From Luxibacter massiliensis (GTDB taxonomy: Bacteria; Bacillota; Clostridia; Lachnospirales; Lachnospiraceae): DNA of 64,000 nt. Positions 9,396 through 18,792 of the stretch are shown here, piece by piece. The notes under the pieces were generated by a model that did not search any database, was not told the DNA's origin, and was given only the letters and a program-made list of their open reading frames with translations. Within the stretch, counting starts at the first letter, position 1. Each line of letters begins with the position of its first letter. The stretch lies in assembly GCF_900604355.1 (NCBI RefSeq), contig NZ_UWOE01000001.1, positions 3,038,001-3,102,000 on the forward strand. The letters run 5' to 3'. Position numbers and translations under genes: made by a program.

Positions 9396-9414
9396 TTATG
9401 AGGCCCTCTCTTTA

Positions 9415-10716
9415 TTACCGCAGAATCGCTTTCATTATCTCAAAAATTTCTTCCGCTGAAAAACTTTCTTCTATCTTCTGCATCAAGAATTCATTGACCT
9501 TGTCTATCTTTGATATGGCAAAATCTAACTTTGGATTGGTCCCCGCCTTATAGGCTCCTATGGAGATCAAATCCTCATTTTTGGCATAGACGCTTAAAAT
9601 GTCCCGCAGACGGGAGGCCACCTCCCGATGCTCCTCGTCTACTATATTGGTCATCAAACGTGAAATACTGGCGTTTACGTCTATTGCCGGAAAATGGTTT
9701 TCATTGGCCAGCTTCCTGGTCAGTACGATATGTCCGTCCAGAATACCCCGGACTGTGTCTGCAACGGGTTCATTCGTGTCATCCCCCTCCACAAGCACAG
9801 TATAGACGCCAGTGATAGAACCCTTCTCAAACTTCCCGCTTCGTTCCAAAAGTTTGGGGAACTCAGCATATATAGATGGTGTATATCCTCTTGCAACCGG
9901 CGGCTCTCCGATTGCAAGCCCAATTTCACGCTGGGCCATGGCAAACCTGGTCAGGGAGTCCATCATCAACAGGACATCCTTTCCCTGATCCTTGAAATAC
10001 TCTGCTATAGTAGTGGCCACAAGGGGGCACTTCATGCGCAGCATGGCGGGCTGGTCAGAGGTCGCTACCACAAGTACACTTCTCTTTAGTCCCTCCGGCC
10101 CCAAATCCTTCTCAATGAATTCGCGGACCTCACGTCCACGCTCTCCTACCAGGGCAATTACGTTAATATCTGCCTTGACGTTCCTGGCAATCATGCCAAG
10201 AAGTGTACTCTTACCCACGCCGCTCCCCGCAAAAATCCCAATACGCTGCCCTTTCCCCACTGTATTTAGTCCATCTATAGCCTTGATGCCAAATTCAAGC
10301 GTATCGGTAATGGGCGGGCGCTTCAGCGGATTTATATAGTTATTTTCCACATAGTAATAGCGGGGTGAAGGAAATTCCCCGTAATCATCCATGGGTTTGC
10401 CTGTAGCGTCAATAATCCGGCCTCTGAGAAATTCGCCTACCGGAATTTTCAGGCGGCGCTTTGTATTCCTCACAAAGCTGCCTGCCGCAACACCATTCAG
10501 GTTATCATATGCCATCAACTGCATCTTGTCATTACGGAACCCCACTACTTCCACAGGTATCTGCTTATGTTTCTCCTCGTTATATATCATAGCAATATCG
10601 CCGATACTTGCACGGTTTCCTGATGACTCCATAGCCATCCCCACTACATTTTCAATTTTTCCTATGTAACTGACCGTCTCAGTTTTCTGAATCAGCTCGG
10701 GCAGCTTTGAAAACAT
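9415..10716 (-). CDS. fliI: Flagellum-specific ATPase FliI
   Basis: 433 aa, an F1-beta-like export ATPase. Walker A is GIFAGSGVGKST; Walker B is DVLLMMDSLTRFA; the family signature PSIYAEFPKLLERSG and the catalytic Glu in ALVGERGREV are present. It is the energising subunit of the flagellar type III secretion apparatus, with FliH and FliJ. AGGAG is 7 nt upstream of the ATG. Nothing unusual. Confidence 0.97.
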   Translation of the reverse strand: MFSKLPELIQKTETVSYIGKIENVVGMAMESSGNRASIGDIAMIYNEEKHKQIPVEVVGFRNDKMQLMAYDNLNGVAAGSFVRNTKRRLKIPVGEFLRGRIIDATGKPMDDYGEFPSPRYYYVENNYINPLKRPPITDTLEFGIKAIDGLNTVGKGQRIGIFAGSGVGKSTLLGMIARNVKADINVIALVGERGREVREFIEKDLGPEGLKRSVLVVATSDQPAMLRMKCPLVATTIAEYFKDQGKDVLLMMDSLTRFAMAQREIGLAIGEPPVARGYTPSIYAEFPKLLERSGKFEKGSITGVYTVLVEGDDTNEPVADTVRGILDGHIVLTRKLANENHFPAIDVNASISRLMTNIVDEEHREVASRLRDILSVYAKNEDLISIGAYKAGTNPKLDFAISKIDKVNEFLMQKIEESFSAEEIFEIMKAILR

Positions 10717-10731
10717 GGCATTACTCCTTAA

Positions 10732-11472
10732 TTATACTCTGGCGTTATTTAAAATATCCTTGATATTCTCAAGCTGAGTCTGGACACTGGCGTCAATAAT
10801 TTCATCCGGGAGTTCTATAATGCAGGTTCCCTCCTCGCCATTGTCCATGGTAATAATCTTAATATTCTCAGACAGATGTGACAGGGCGTCCAGAAAAGCA
10901 GAATCCACATCCAGGGAAATTCCTGTGTTGCATTTTGTAATGTATATTTTGGCCCACTGCTTCTTTGTAAGCTTATCTGTGGCAGCCAGAATCATACGCT
11001 TTACAATATCACCGCTTGAGGAAATACTTGTCTGGATAATCTTCTCGGCAACAGTCAGGGAAATATTCTTCAGGTCGTCTATATACTGCTCCAGCATCTT
11101 CTCTTTCTCGATAGAAACACTTTGGACCACATCCGCAGCATTCCTCTGTAAATTTCGGATTTCTCTATCCAGAATTTTCCGCTGCTCCTCATATGCCTGC
11201 TTCAGGCCTTCCTCCCGGCCTTCCTGATAGCCTTTGCTATAGGCCTCCTCCCGGAGGAACTGCGCCTGTTCCCTGGCTTCCTCCAAAAGCCGGGCGGCAT
11301 CCGCCTCAGCTTCTTTTCTTATCTCTTCCTCTGTGAGGGCCGCTGGTTCCTCTTCAGCATCCTCCTCTGTCTCTTCCTCCCGGCTCTCTATCTGAAAACC
11401 GGCAAAAAAATCATATGGCCGGATTGTCTCTTCTTCCTTCGGCCCCTTCATAATCCTAGGCAATGATTTCAT
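10732..11472 (-). CDS. fliH: Flagellar assembly protein FliH
   Basis: 246 aa. Acidic N-terminal region, then an Ala/Glu-rich helical stalk (EADAARLLEEAREQAQFLRE, then a GYQEGREEGLKQAYEEQ GxxxG-type helix), and a C-terminal domain homologous to V/F-ATPase peripheral stalk subunits (DLKNISLTVAEKIIQTSISS). It regulates FliI. It overlaps fliG by 17 nt. Confidence 0.88.
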   Translation of the reverse strand: MKSLPRIMKGPKEEETIRPYDFFAGFQIESREEETEEDAEEEPAALTEEEIRKEAEADAARLLEEAREQAQFLREEAYSKGYQEGREEGLKQAYEEQRKILDREIRNLQRNAADVVQSVSIEKEKMLEQYIDDLKNISLTVAEKIIQTSISSSGDIVKRMILAATDKLTKKQWAKIYITKCNTGISLDVDSAFLDALSHLSENIKIITMDNGEEGTCIIELPDEIIDASVQTQLENIKDILNNARV

Positions 11473-12463
11473 CCTTTCCGCTCTTAACTATAATTAATTC
11501 TCCGGCTTCCTCCAGCCTTCTGATTACGCCCACAATTCTCTGCTGAGCTTCTTCCACATCCCTGAGACGTACATTAACTGTAATATCGAGGTCGGACTGA
11601 ATGCTTTCAGCCATACGTTTAGATACGTTAGCAAAAATAAGTTCTTTGATGCTGTCGTCAGATCCCTTGAGTGCATAGACAATGTCTTTGACGTCGCACT
11701 CCCTGATAAATCTCTGGATTGACCTGTTGTCCATGGATACAATATCCTCGAATACAAACATCTTCTTGCGGATTGTGTCCGCCAGTTCTTCGTCCTCTCT
11801 GCCCAGCTCATCAAAGATGTATTTTTCATTTCCTCTATCCATATGGTTCATGACATCTGCTATGTAGTCAATACCGCCGATGGTTGTGTAATCTGTTGTA
11901 AGGATGTTCTCGAACCTCTTCTTTAGGGAGGACTCTACGATCTTGATGGCATCGGGTGAGGCGCTCTCCATCCTGGCCACACACTCTACTACTTTAATCC
12001 TCTTTTCCTTCGGGAGCTCACTGATGACAGTGGCCGCCTGATCTGGCTCTGCATAAGAGAGTACCAGGGCAATTGTCTGGGGCCTCTCATGCTGCAGGAA
12101 GGAAAAAAGATTTTTCACACTGCTTTTTCTGATAAATTCAAAGGGCCTGGTTTTCAGCGATTTTGCCAGCTTTTCCAGAAGTGTCTGGGCCGTGGCCTCC
12201 CCAAATGCCTTCTCAAGGACTGCCCTTGCATATTCCATGCCGCCGTCTGTCACGACTTTCTGGGTCAGGCACGTCTTGTAAAACTCATCTAAGACTTCTT
12301 CTGTCTGTTCCGGAGAAATATGCCCCAGCTTAGCCACTTCAATTGTCAGCTTTTCTATATCGCTCTCGCTTAAATGTTTATATATTTTGGACGCCTTGTC
12401 GGCGCCAAGTGATACAATAACCGCCGCTGCTTTCTGTTCAGGCGTTAATACATTATTCTCCAT
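11456..12463 (-). CDS. fliG: Flagellar motor switch protein FliG
   Basis: 335 aa from the ATG at 12463, which has GGAGG 8 nt upstream; an ATG five codons earlier is less well placed. Three FliG domains: N-terminal FliF-binding (LTPEQKAAAVIVSLGADKAS), middle (QHERPQTIALVLSYAEPDQ), and the C-terminal torque helix with charged residues (VNVRLRDVEEAQQRIVGVIR). It overlaps the end of fliF by 11 nt. Rotor protein that meets MotA. Confidence 0.96.
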   Translation of the reverse strand: MENNVLTPEQKAAAVIVSLGADKASKIYKHLSESDIEKLTIEVAKLGHISPEQTEEVLDEFYKTCLTQKVVTDGGMEYARAVLEKAFGEATAQTLLEKLAKSLKTRPFEFIRKSSVKNLFSFLQHERPQTIALVLSYAEPDQAATVISELPKEKRIKVVECVARMESASPDAIKIVESSLKKRFENILTTDYTTIGGIDYIADVMNHMDRGNEKYIFDELGREDEELADTIRKKMFVFEDIVSMDNRSIQRFIRECDVKDIVYALKGSDDSIKELIFANVSKRMAESIQSDLDITVNVRLRDVEEAQQRIVGVIRRLEEAGELIIVKSGKDEIIA

Positions 12464-14030
12464 TTGCACCGCCTCCATTCAGCCAGCTCTTTAACAGCTG
12501 GGCAGATATTTCTGCATTCTGATCTGCAAATTCCCGGATATTTTTCTTTAGTTCCATACCACGGTCATTCTGAATTTCCTGAAGCTCCTGATTCAAGTCA
12601 AGGAGAGAATCTGTCTCCTCTTCCAGTATCTCAGTTTCTTCCTCAAGCTCTTCTGCTTTTCTGCGCTTTCTTCTGATTATCAGGATGACAGCCAAGATAA
12701 GCAGAAGCAATGCGGCAGCAGCCCCTGCAATTACCGCATACAGTGGAACCCCTGTAGTATCGGCAGACGTCTGGTCTGCATTCTGGTTATTTGTGTTATC
12801 CTTGTAAAATGGCGCGCTTGCGATTGTTATCTTTTCATTCTGGTCCGCAGCCGCAATTCCTGCCGCATTGCCGACCAGGGAACGGATCTGGGCCTCCCTG
12901 AGGCTTCCATAGCCGTTTCCGTTAATAGCAACTGAAACCGTCAGGTCATCAAGCACGCCTGGATCTACCTGGCCCTGCTCCTTAATCTGGTCCACCAAGT
13001 ATTCCCTGGAAGCGCTTTCACTGGCTGATTCCGATCCTCCCGTAGTTCCATCGGTATTGTACTGAGGTGTGTCAGCATTAGCATCTGTCCCGGCCACTCC
13101 CTGTGTACTGCCCTCAGAGACAGAGGATTCATTGTACGTCTCTTCCTTACTTACAATACCTGTTTTATCCTGCTCATCAATCTTCTCCGGCGTAGTGTAG
13201 CTTGTACTTTCCCGGATCAGCTTTTCCATATTTATCTTCGCCCTTGCAGAAACCTTGACATTGTCCTCCCCGTAAATAGGGCCCAGGACCTTCATAACCT
13301 TTTTATCGATCTGATCCTCAACTACCTGGGCGATCTCTTCCGCATCTGACCCATCTTTTGCGCTCTGCCCATCCGTGGAGACATCGTTTCCATTGCCGTC
13401 AAAAACAGCCACATCCTCCAACTCCATCTCAGGTACGCTCTTTGCAATCAGGCGCTGGATTGCCGCCGCCTGGTCTTCTGTCGGCGAACCTCCGTCGTCC
13501 ATAGTAACCACGGCGGATGCGCTTGACTTTTCTTTCTGGTCGTCACTGAGTGCATACTTGCTTTCTTCACCCAGGGCAATGGTTACTTTCGCATCCTTAA
13601 CCCCATCAAAAAGGCGGATTGTTGATCCAATACGATCCTGAAGTTCATATAATTTATAGGTGTTTTTATCAGAATCCGTGGTCATCATACCAGCATTGTC
13701 CTTGAAGGTGTCGTATGTAAAACCGCTCTTAGGATAACCTTCCTGAACTAATTTTGCCTTTGCCAGATCTACCTCATCCTCTTTTACCAGGATCGTAGAA
13801 TCATCCTTAAAACGGAATTCTGTGCCATCTTCCTGCAGCTTCTCCACAATCTGCTGCGCCTCTTCTGTCCCCAGTCCGGAAAACAAAACTTCATAAGGTT
13901 GATTATTCAGAATAAGTGCTATTGCAACAGCCCCAATAATCAGCACGGCCGCTCCGGCGATAATTATTTTCTTTGTTTTGCTGCTTAACTTCCCAATAAA
14001 TTCTTTAAATTGACCAAATTTTTCTTTCAT
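12453..14030 (-). CDS. fliF: Flagellar MS-ring protein FliF
   Basis: 525 aa. Two membrane helices: residues ~22-42 (KKIIIAGAAVLIIGAVAIAL) and ~430-455 (PLYAVIAGAAAALLLLILAV). Between them lie the ring-building motifs (EVLFSGLGTEEAQQIVEKL, VQEGYPKSGFTYD, VKDAKVTIALGEES). The cytoplasmic tail ends in the FliG-binding segment (EISAQLLKSWLNGG). First assembled part of the basal body. Confidence 0.96.
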   Translation of the reverse strand: MKEKFGQFKEFIGKLSSKTKKIIIAGAAVLIIGAVAIALILNNQPYEVLFSGLGTEEAQQIVEKLQEDGTEFRFKDDSTILVKEDEVDLAKAKLVQEGYPKSGFTYDTFKDNAGMMTTDSDKNTYKLYELQDRIGSTIRLFDGVKDAKVTIALGEESKYALSDDQKEKSSASAVVTMDDGGSPTEDQAAAIQRLIAKSVPEMELEDVAVFDGNGNDVSTDGQSAKDGSDAEEIAQVVEDQIDKKVMKVLGPIYGEDNVKVSARAKINMEKLIRESTSYTTPEKIDEQDKTGIVSKEETYNESSVSEGSTQGVAGTDANADTPQYNTDGTTGGSESASESASREYLVDQIKEQGQVDPGVLDDLTVSVAINGNGYGSLREAQIRSLVGNAAGIAAADQNEKITIASAPFYKDNTNNQNADQTSADTTGVPLYAVIAGAAAALLLLILAVILIIRRKRRKAEELEEETEILEEETDSLLDLNQELQEIQNDRGMELKKNIREFADQNAEISAQLLKSWLNGGGANGE

Positions 14031-14104
14031 AATTATTCATAACTCTCTTATTCTTTTTTGATTTGCCGTTCTCTTACAGACAGAAAATACACTGCCCCAA
14101 CAGG

Positions 14105-14413
14105 CTATAGACTAATACGCATAATTTCGTTATAGGAATCCAGCGCCTTATTCCGCAAAGAAACAAGCATATCCACGGCCAGTTGGGCCTGGGATGATGC
14201 AATCATAACAGAATGCGCATCCTCTATCTGCCCTGTGGCCAAAAGATACTGCTTGTTCACCAAATCTTCCTCTGTCGTTTTAACGTTATTGACCGCCTCG
14301 TCAAAAATCCCTTTAAAAGCAGACGTTCCTGACTGTTCGTTGACTTTGCCTGCAGCCCCTATTCCTTCACCAAAACTCAATGGCTGAATGGGCGTAATAA
14401 ATGTCTCATTCAT
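14105..14413 (-). CDS. fliE: Hook-basal body complex protein FliE
   Basis: 102 aa. Shows the FliE pattern: F…F….AVNNVKTTEEDLVNKQYL, then GQIEDAHSVMIASSQAQLA and a C-terminal VSLRNKALDSYNEIMRISL. It joins the MS ring to the rod. GGAGGGG upstream of the ATG. It follows flgB by 18 nt with no flgC in between. Confidence 0.95.
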   Translation of the reverse strand: MNETFITPIQPLSFGEGIGAAGKVNEQSGTSAFKGIFDEAVNNVKTTEEDLVNKQYLLATGQIEDAHSVMIASSQAQLAVDMLVSLRNKALDSYNEIMRISL

Positions 14414-14431
14414 AATAATCCCCTCCTAATC

Positions 14432-14809
14432 TTACTGTCCCTTAATCGCACTTCTATACCTTGTAAAGTCATTGTTCACTGACTGGAGCAAATACTGATA
14501 GTGCAGCGCCGTCCTTGTCAGCTCTGTATACTCCACATCCAGATTCACATTGTTTTCATCCACCCTGGCAGAACTGCTGGTGTCATATATCTGATATGTA
14601 GAGCTGTCAATGGCCTGGCGCATCTGGGTATTGTCATGCGTCCCGCTGGCCGCCTTGAGTTTATTCTGGAACGTCTCCTCAAAGCTGACAGATTTTGTTT
14701 TGTAACCCGGAGTGTCCACATTGGCGATATTGTCAGATGTCACCTCCTGCTTTTTCCAAAGATAATCCAGTGCCTTGCCTGCCATCGGAATCGTATTTCC
14801 AAAAATCAT
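14432..14809 (-). CDS. flgB: Flagellar basal-body rod protein FlgB
   Basis: 125 aa from the ATG at 14809 (a GTG-led extension of three codons is possible; both have weak ribosome sites). Rod motif SDNIANVDTPGYKTKSVSFE near the N-terminus; C-terminal helix LTRTALHYQYLLQSVNNDFT. Proximal rod subunit. First structural gene after the transglycosylase; the 167-nt region upstream (14810-14976) shows no convincing promoter. Confidence 0.95.
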   Translation of the reverse strand: MIFGNTIPMAGKALDYLWKKQEVTSDNIANVDTPGYKTKSVSFEETFQNKLKAASGTHDNTQMRQAIDSSTYQIYDTSSSARVDENNVNLDVEYTELTRTALHYQYLLQSVNNDFTRYRSAIKGQ

Positions 14810-14976
14810 TATCACCACTTCTTTCTTTAAGAATATTGTAAAATATCAGGATTCCCCACCTCTAAGACAATCCTTCTGTATTTTCTTAACAACCTTATTC
14901 TGCCGCCCGTATAAATATTCCAGGGAACATATATTGCGCCCTCTGTACAGCCTGCTAACCTGTCACTTCCCAAAGC

Positions 14977-15702
14977 CTACAAGATATCACTGCCTGTGTC
15001 GCTTAAAAGTGACTGGCTGGCGGCCATCACCCTGCTCTGCATCTGCAGCTTCATCAGTTCAACCAGATAAAGGGCGTCCTCCGCAGAAAACACCCCGCTG
15101 GACAAACGGTCTGTCTCTGTCACCGTCTTGTCCTCTGTCTTGCTGGCAACTGTCTGCCCTGTAGTAAGGTCTGTCCCCATATAGCTCTTAATCTTGTCAA
15201 TATAATTCTGGGTCTCAGGGAAAGGAGGAACTCCCCCATACTTTTCCACATTCCCACTGCCCGCATTATAAGCCGCTAAAGCCAGCTCAATGTCACCGTC
15301 ATATTGCTTTAGCTTTTCCGATATATATTTGGCCCCGCCCATGATATTGCTCCGTGCATCAAAGGGGTCTGTCACCCCGAGAGACTGTGCGGTTGAAGGC
15401 ATCAGCTGCATAACCCCCTGGGCCCCAGCTGCTGACACCGCATTGGCGTCAAAGCCTGACTCTGCTTTGGCAACAGCTTTCAGCAATGTGACAGGCACAT
15501 CATAGGTATTTGCCGCTTCCTCAAAAATTGAATCCATACTCTCAGGCACGCCCAGATCAGTGGAGGCGCTGCGAAAAACGTCAGAAAAACTCTGCCCGCC
15601 CGAAACTTGCCGACTATATCCGTCAGATACCGACTGTATCTGACTTAAGATACTGCTCATATAATTATATAAGTTATTATAAATTGTGTAGTCTGCCGCC
15701 AT
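14977..15702 (-). CDS. Lytic transglycosylase (SLT domain), probable flagellar peptidoglycan remodeller
   Basis: 241 aa. Residues ~55-175 form an SLT/goose-lysozyme-like domain with the catalytic Glu81 in the AKAESGFD motif, then AAGAQGVMQLMPSTAQSLG and ELALAAYNAGSGNVEKYGG. There is no obvious signal peptide, so export may go through the flagellar apparatus, as for FlgJ-type enzymes. The C-terminal ~40 residues (EDALYLVELMKLQMQSRVMA) resemble the short tails of rod-associated proteins. It heads the fla operon upstream of flgB. Cleavage of the wall for rod passage is inferred from family and context. Confidence 0.85.
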   Translation of the reverse strand: MAADYTIYNNLYNYMSSILSQIQSVSDGYSRQVSGGQSFSDVFRSASTDLGVPESMDSIFEEAANTYDVPVTLLKAVAKAESGFDANAVSAAGAQGVMQLMPSTAQSLGVTDPFDARSNIMGGAKYISEKLKQYDGDIELALAAYNAGSGNVEKYGGVPPFPETQNYIDKIKSYMGTDLTTGQTVASKTEDKTVTETDRLSSGVFSAEDALYLVELMKLQMQSRVMAASQSLLSDTGSDIL

Positions 15703-16064
15703 GTCATAACTCCTATCTATATCGTTATATCGTATTAATTATGCCACTTTTCTACTTACTTGAAAAGAGGTTTTTACATATTTCTATAATTTTCTACATT
15801 TTACTACATTTTCTCCCATATTTTTTCCTAAGTTATGTTATTTATTATCTAAATATTTCCTTATTATATATAACTTAGCATCTGCAAGCCTGTACATCCT
15901 GTATTGTGGGCCTATTACGCACTTAAGTTAGTATAAAATTAATGGATAGATTTACACAAAAATCATTTACATTCTTTTAATTACGGTATAAAATATATTA
16001 CGGCTATTTCCATAATATTTAAGAATCTCAAGAAAAATACTAAATTACGAGGAGGATAAGGGAA
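15703..16064. other. Divergent intergenic region between fla operon and chemoreceptor
   Basis: 362 bp, very AT-rich, between divergent genes, so it must hold promoters for both. A sigma-A-like site for the chemoreceptor is listed separately. On the minus strand a CATAAT hexamer lies about 35 nt upstream of the transglycosylase ATG with a weak TTTCAA 16 nt before it. I found no good sigma-D (TAAA-N15-GCCGATAA) match. No ORF, tRNA or riboswitch core was recognised. Confidence 0.5.
15966..15994 (+). promoter_or_regulatory. Candidate sigma-A promoter of the chemoreceptor gene
   Basis: TTTACA at 15966-15971 and TAAAAT at 15989-15994 are separated by 17 bp, each with one or two mismatches to the -35/-10 consensus. 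The predicted start is near 16001, giving a 5' leader of about 60 nt with AGGAGG. Sequence match only. Confidence 0.45.
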
Positions 16065-17849
16065 GTGTTTAAGAATTTAAAAGTAAGGAGTAAATTGCTG
16101 CTTGCATTTGGAATTGTCATGGGACTTTATATTATTGCTGTGATAGCCGCATCTGTAGGCCTGAAAAGTGTTTCAGGAGGCCTAAAAGATTTTTACAATG
16201 TGCCGTACCCAATGGTGAAGGCATCTCTGGAGGCACAGGCTGCTACCAAACAGATTCAATTGGATGTGTACCGCGCTTATGAGACAACGGATGATGCGGA
16301 AATCCAGTCTCTGCTGGGTGATATTGAGGATACAACACAAACACTCAGCGCAGCCATCGAGGATCTGAATAATTCTTATGAAGGAGATGCTTCTCTATTA
16401 CAGGCTGTAAAGGATACTGCTGCAAAGACAGCAGACCCCCGCCAGAGGGCGCTGGATTATATCGCTGTCCAGGATGACGCCAACGCCATCGCCATCATTA
16501 CTGGGGAATATACTACGGCATGTAATAATTTTAATGATGCTCTCCAAGATATTATTGACGCAGCTGAAGGGAATGCTACATCCTTCTATAATTCTGGTAT
16601 GTCCACAACACAGGTCTGTTTTATCGTTCTGTACATACTGGCCGGAGTCAGCCTGATTCTTACAATACTGCTGGTTATCAGTATTACAAAGGGATTAACC
16701 CGTCCAATAGCAGAGATAGAGCACGCTGTGAAGGAGATGGCCAATGGACGTATGGATTCGGAAGTTACTTACACTTCAAAGGATGAGCTAGGTGTACTGG
16801 CTGAGAACTTGCGCTTCGTACTGACTACGCTTTCAACTTACATACAGCATATATGCAGCCGGCTGAATTCACTGGCATCTGGAGATCTGACAGTAGAGAT
16901 GGATATGGAGTATCTCGGCGAATTTGCATCTATCCAGGAATCCGGGAATAAGATTATAGATGCTTTAAATGACACTTTAAGCCAGCTCCACCAGGCTTCT
17001 GAGCAGGTTGCCAGCGGTTCTGAGCAGGTATCCAGCGGCGCCCAGGCACTCAGCCAGGGGGCAACCGAGCAGGCAAGCTCCGTACAGGAACTGGCCGCTA
17101 CCATCAACGAGTTATCTGAGCAGGTGAACCAGACAGCGCAGAATTCACGGGATATCAATGCACTGATATCGGAGACAGGCCAAGAAGTTGAGAACAGTAA
17201 CCACAAGATGGAAACAATGATGTCAGCCATGACCAAGATTAATGAAAGCTCCAGCCAGATTGAGAAGATCATTAAGACAATCGAGGACATCGCATTCCAG
17301 ACAAATATACTTGCCCTGAATGCCGCAGTTGAAGCGGCACGTGCAGGCGAGGCTGGAAAAGGGTTTGCAGTGGTTGCAGATGAGGTCCGCAGCCTTGCAT
17401 CAAAGAGTGCGGAAGCCGCAAAGAATACGACTGTTTTAATCGGAAATTCACTGAGCGCAGTAGCTGAGGGGAATCAGATTGCTGAAGATACCCAGAGTTC
17501 ACTGGTCAGTGTCGTCACAAGCGCACAGAAGATCTCAGAGAATATGGCTAAGATTACGAATGCTTCTGATATGCAGGCCGAAGGAATTTCTCAGGTTACT
17601 ACAGGAGTCGACCAGATTTCTTCCGTTGTACAGACAAACTCCGCTACTGCTGAGCAGAGTGCGGCGGCAAGTGAAGAGTTATTTGGCCAGTCTACGCTCC
17701 TCAAGAGCCTGGTTGGGCGTTTCAGATTAAAGGGAATGCCTGAGGCATCAGCGCCAGTACAGAATATTGCCCCTTCCGCGGCTCCCCATCAGCCAGAAAG
17801 CTATAATTATGATGAAGGGTTCGTGGAATACGACAATTCCAAATATTAA
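16065..17849 (+). CDS. Methyl-accepting chemotaxis protein
   Basis: 594 aa, GTG start with GGAGG 9 nt upstream. One membrane helix near residues 10-32, a ~150-residue extracellular four-helix-bundle-type sensor, a second helix around residues 185-207 (QVCFIVLYILAGVSLILTIL), a HAMP domain, then a long signalling coiled coil. The hairpin tip (IEDIAFQTNILALNAAVEAA, then RAGEAGKGFAVVADEVRSLA) contacts CheA/CheW. The C-terminus is a flexible tail rich in Pro, Ser and Tyr without a recognisable CheR pentapeptide. Ligand unknown. It lies divergent to the fla operon and converges on the glycan operon. Confidence 0.95.
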   Translation: MFKNLKVRSKLLLAFGIVMGLYIIAVIAASVGLKSVSGGLKDFYNVPYPMVKASLEAQAATKQIQLDVYRAYETTDDAEIQSLLGDIEDTTQTLSAAIEDLNNSYEGDASLLQAVKDTAAKTADPRQRALDYIAVQDDANAIAIITGEYTTACNNFNDALQDIIDAAEGNATSFYNSGMSTTQVCFIVLYILAGVSLILTILLVISITKGLTRPIAEIEHAVKEMANGRMDSEVTYTSKDELGVLAENLRFVLTTLSTYIQHICSRLNSLASGDLTVEMDMEYLGEFASIQESGNKIIDALNDTLSQLHQASEQVASGSEQVSSGAQALSQGATEQASSVQELAATINELSEQVNQTAQNSRDINALISETGQEVENSNHKMETMMSAMTKINESSSQIEKIIKTIEDIAFQTNILALNAAVEAARAGEAGKGFAVVADEVRSLASKSAEAAKNTTVLIGNSLSAVAEGNQIAEDTQSSLVSVVTSAQKISENMAKITNASDMQAEGISQVTTGVDQISSVVQTNSATAEQSAAASEELFGQSTLLKSLVGRFRLKGMPEASAPVQNIAPSAAPHQPESYNYDEGFVEYDNSKY

Positions 17850-17850
17850 T

Positions 17851-17908
17851 ACTAAGGGCATCCTCTATGGACGGATGAATTCCGCCCAATTAGGGATGCC
17901 CTTTCATC
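17851..17908. terminator. Bidirectional terminator / copy (a) of the intergenic hairpin repeat
   Basis: Between the convergent chemoreceptor and cytidylyltransferase genes. Arms AAGGGCATCC (from 17861) and GGATGCCCTTT (to about 17903) enclose a second, smaller dyad. The plus-strand transcript ends the hairpin in CCCTTT, the minus-strand one in CCCTTAG. On the minus strand it resembles the AAAGGGCATCCCT…GGGCGG…TCCGTCCA repeats at 52.9, 59.0, 61.0 and 63.2 kb, so it belongs to the same family. Confidence 0.65.
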
Positions 17909-17914
17909 ATTTCT

Positions 17915-18694
17915 TTATATATCTGCCTCACTGGCTATTTCCAGATCCTTAATGCAATCCACCTCATACCATCCTCGGTTTACATGCACTGCTTTTACTT
18001 TTTCCCCTTCATCAATAAGGCCCTGCAGCATATCTGTCATATACATATGACTATAGTCTCTCTGGGTATGCCACAGAGGCTCCCCCCTTTTGCTTCTGGC
18101 TTCTGCCTCCTCACACAGCTTTAAAACCTGGGTTATGCCCTTGCCCCTGTAATGCATCAGTCCTATATACTGGGATTGGATACGGGATAATTCTGTTGTT
18201 TTCTGGCCAATCTCCAGCAGATTGTCCTCCCCATCAAGAAGCAGGGACTCCGCATCATCCAATGGGTTTTCACACCGTTTCTCCCAATACTTGAGCCAGC
18301 CGTCGTCTACCACCACAGATAGCTCTTCCTCTGCTTTTATAATTTCCTGCAGAATATGCTTACTGTAAATAATGTCTCCGTAAGATACAATCATATCTTC
18401 TTCCTGCATCATGATTTCTTTTGCACACATGAGGGAACATACCATATTTGTGGAGGCATATCTGCTGTTATGGATAAAATTCACTCCTCTGCCTGCCAAA
18501 AATTTTTCCAGCACCCTGGACTTATAGCCACTTACAATATAGATATCCCTGCTTTGTATCCCGCACTCCTGCATCCTATCAAGTATGGTTTCAATAATAC
18601 TTTTTCCCTGAATCTCAACCATGCATTTGGGTTTCTCCTCTGTCAAAGGCCGCAGCCTCGCCCCCTGCCCTGCTGCTAAAATAATTACTTTCAT
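17915..18694 (-). CDS. LicC/Cj1416-like cytidylyltransferase, probable phosphoglutamine cytidylyltransferase
   Basis: 259 aa. Single-domain sugar-type nucleotidyltransferase: MKVIILAAGQGARLRPLTEE, then KPKCMVEI with the conserved Lys, a metal-site Asp in MIVSYGDIIY, and an NMVCSL segment common in LicC-type enzymes. Alone it could be read as a choline- or sugar-phosphate cytidylyltransferase. Beside a glutamine-kinase-like gene, an APS-kinase-like gene and a class I amidotransferase it matches Campylobacter jejuni Cj1416, which joins CTP and L-glutamine phosphate to CDP-L-glutamine. Last gene of the ~33-kb operon, 98 nt after the amidotransferase. Family call is firm; substrate is inferred from context. 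Confidence 0.75.
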   Translation of the reverse strand: MKVIILAAGQGARLRPLTEEKPKCMVEIQGKSIIETILDRMQECGIQSRDIYIVSGYKSRVLEKFLAGRGVNFIHNSRYASTNMVCSLMCAKEIMMQEEDMIVSYGDIIYSKHILQEIIKAEEELSVVVDDGWLKYWEKRCENPLDDAESLLLDGEDNLLEIGQKTTELSRIQSQYIGLMHYRGKGITQVLKLCEEAEARSKRGEPLWHTQRDYSHMYMTDMLQGLIDEGEKVKAVHVNRGWYEVDCIKDLEIASEADI

Positions 18695-18792
18695 CTATAA
18701 TCGCCTCACTTGTCTGAATCTTCTCCCCAAATCTTCATTTGGACATTGTATCTAATTCCCGGCTTCTGCTTTTGCTTTTCTTTTTAAGTATG

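Noticed and set aside
15703..16064. c-di-GMP riboswitch or sigma-D promoter upstream of the fla operon or chemoreceptor
   Set aside because: No conserved riboswitch core and no TAAA-N15-GCCGATAA match could be found.
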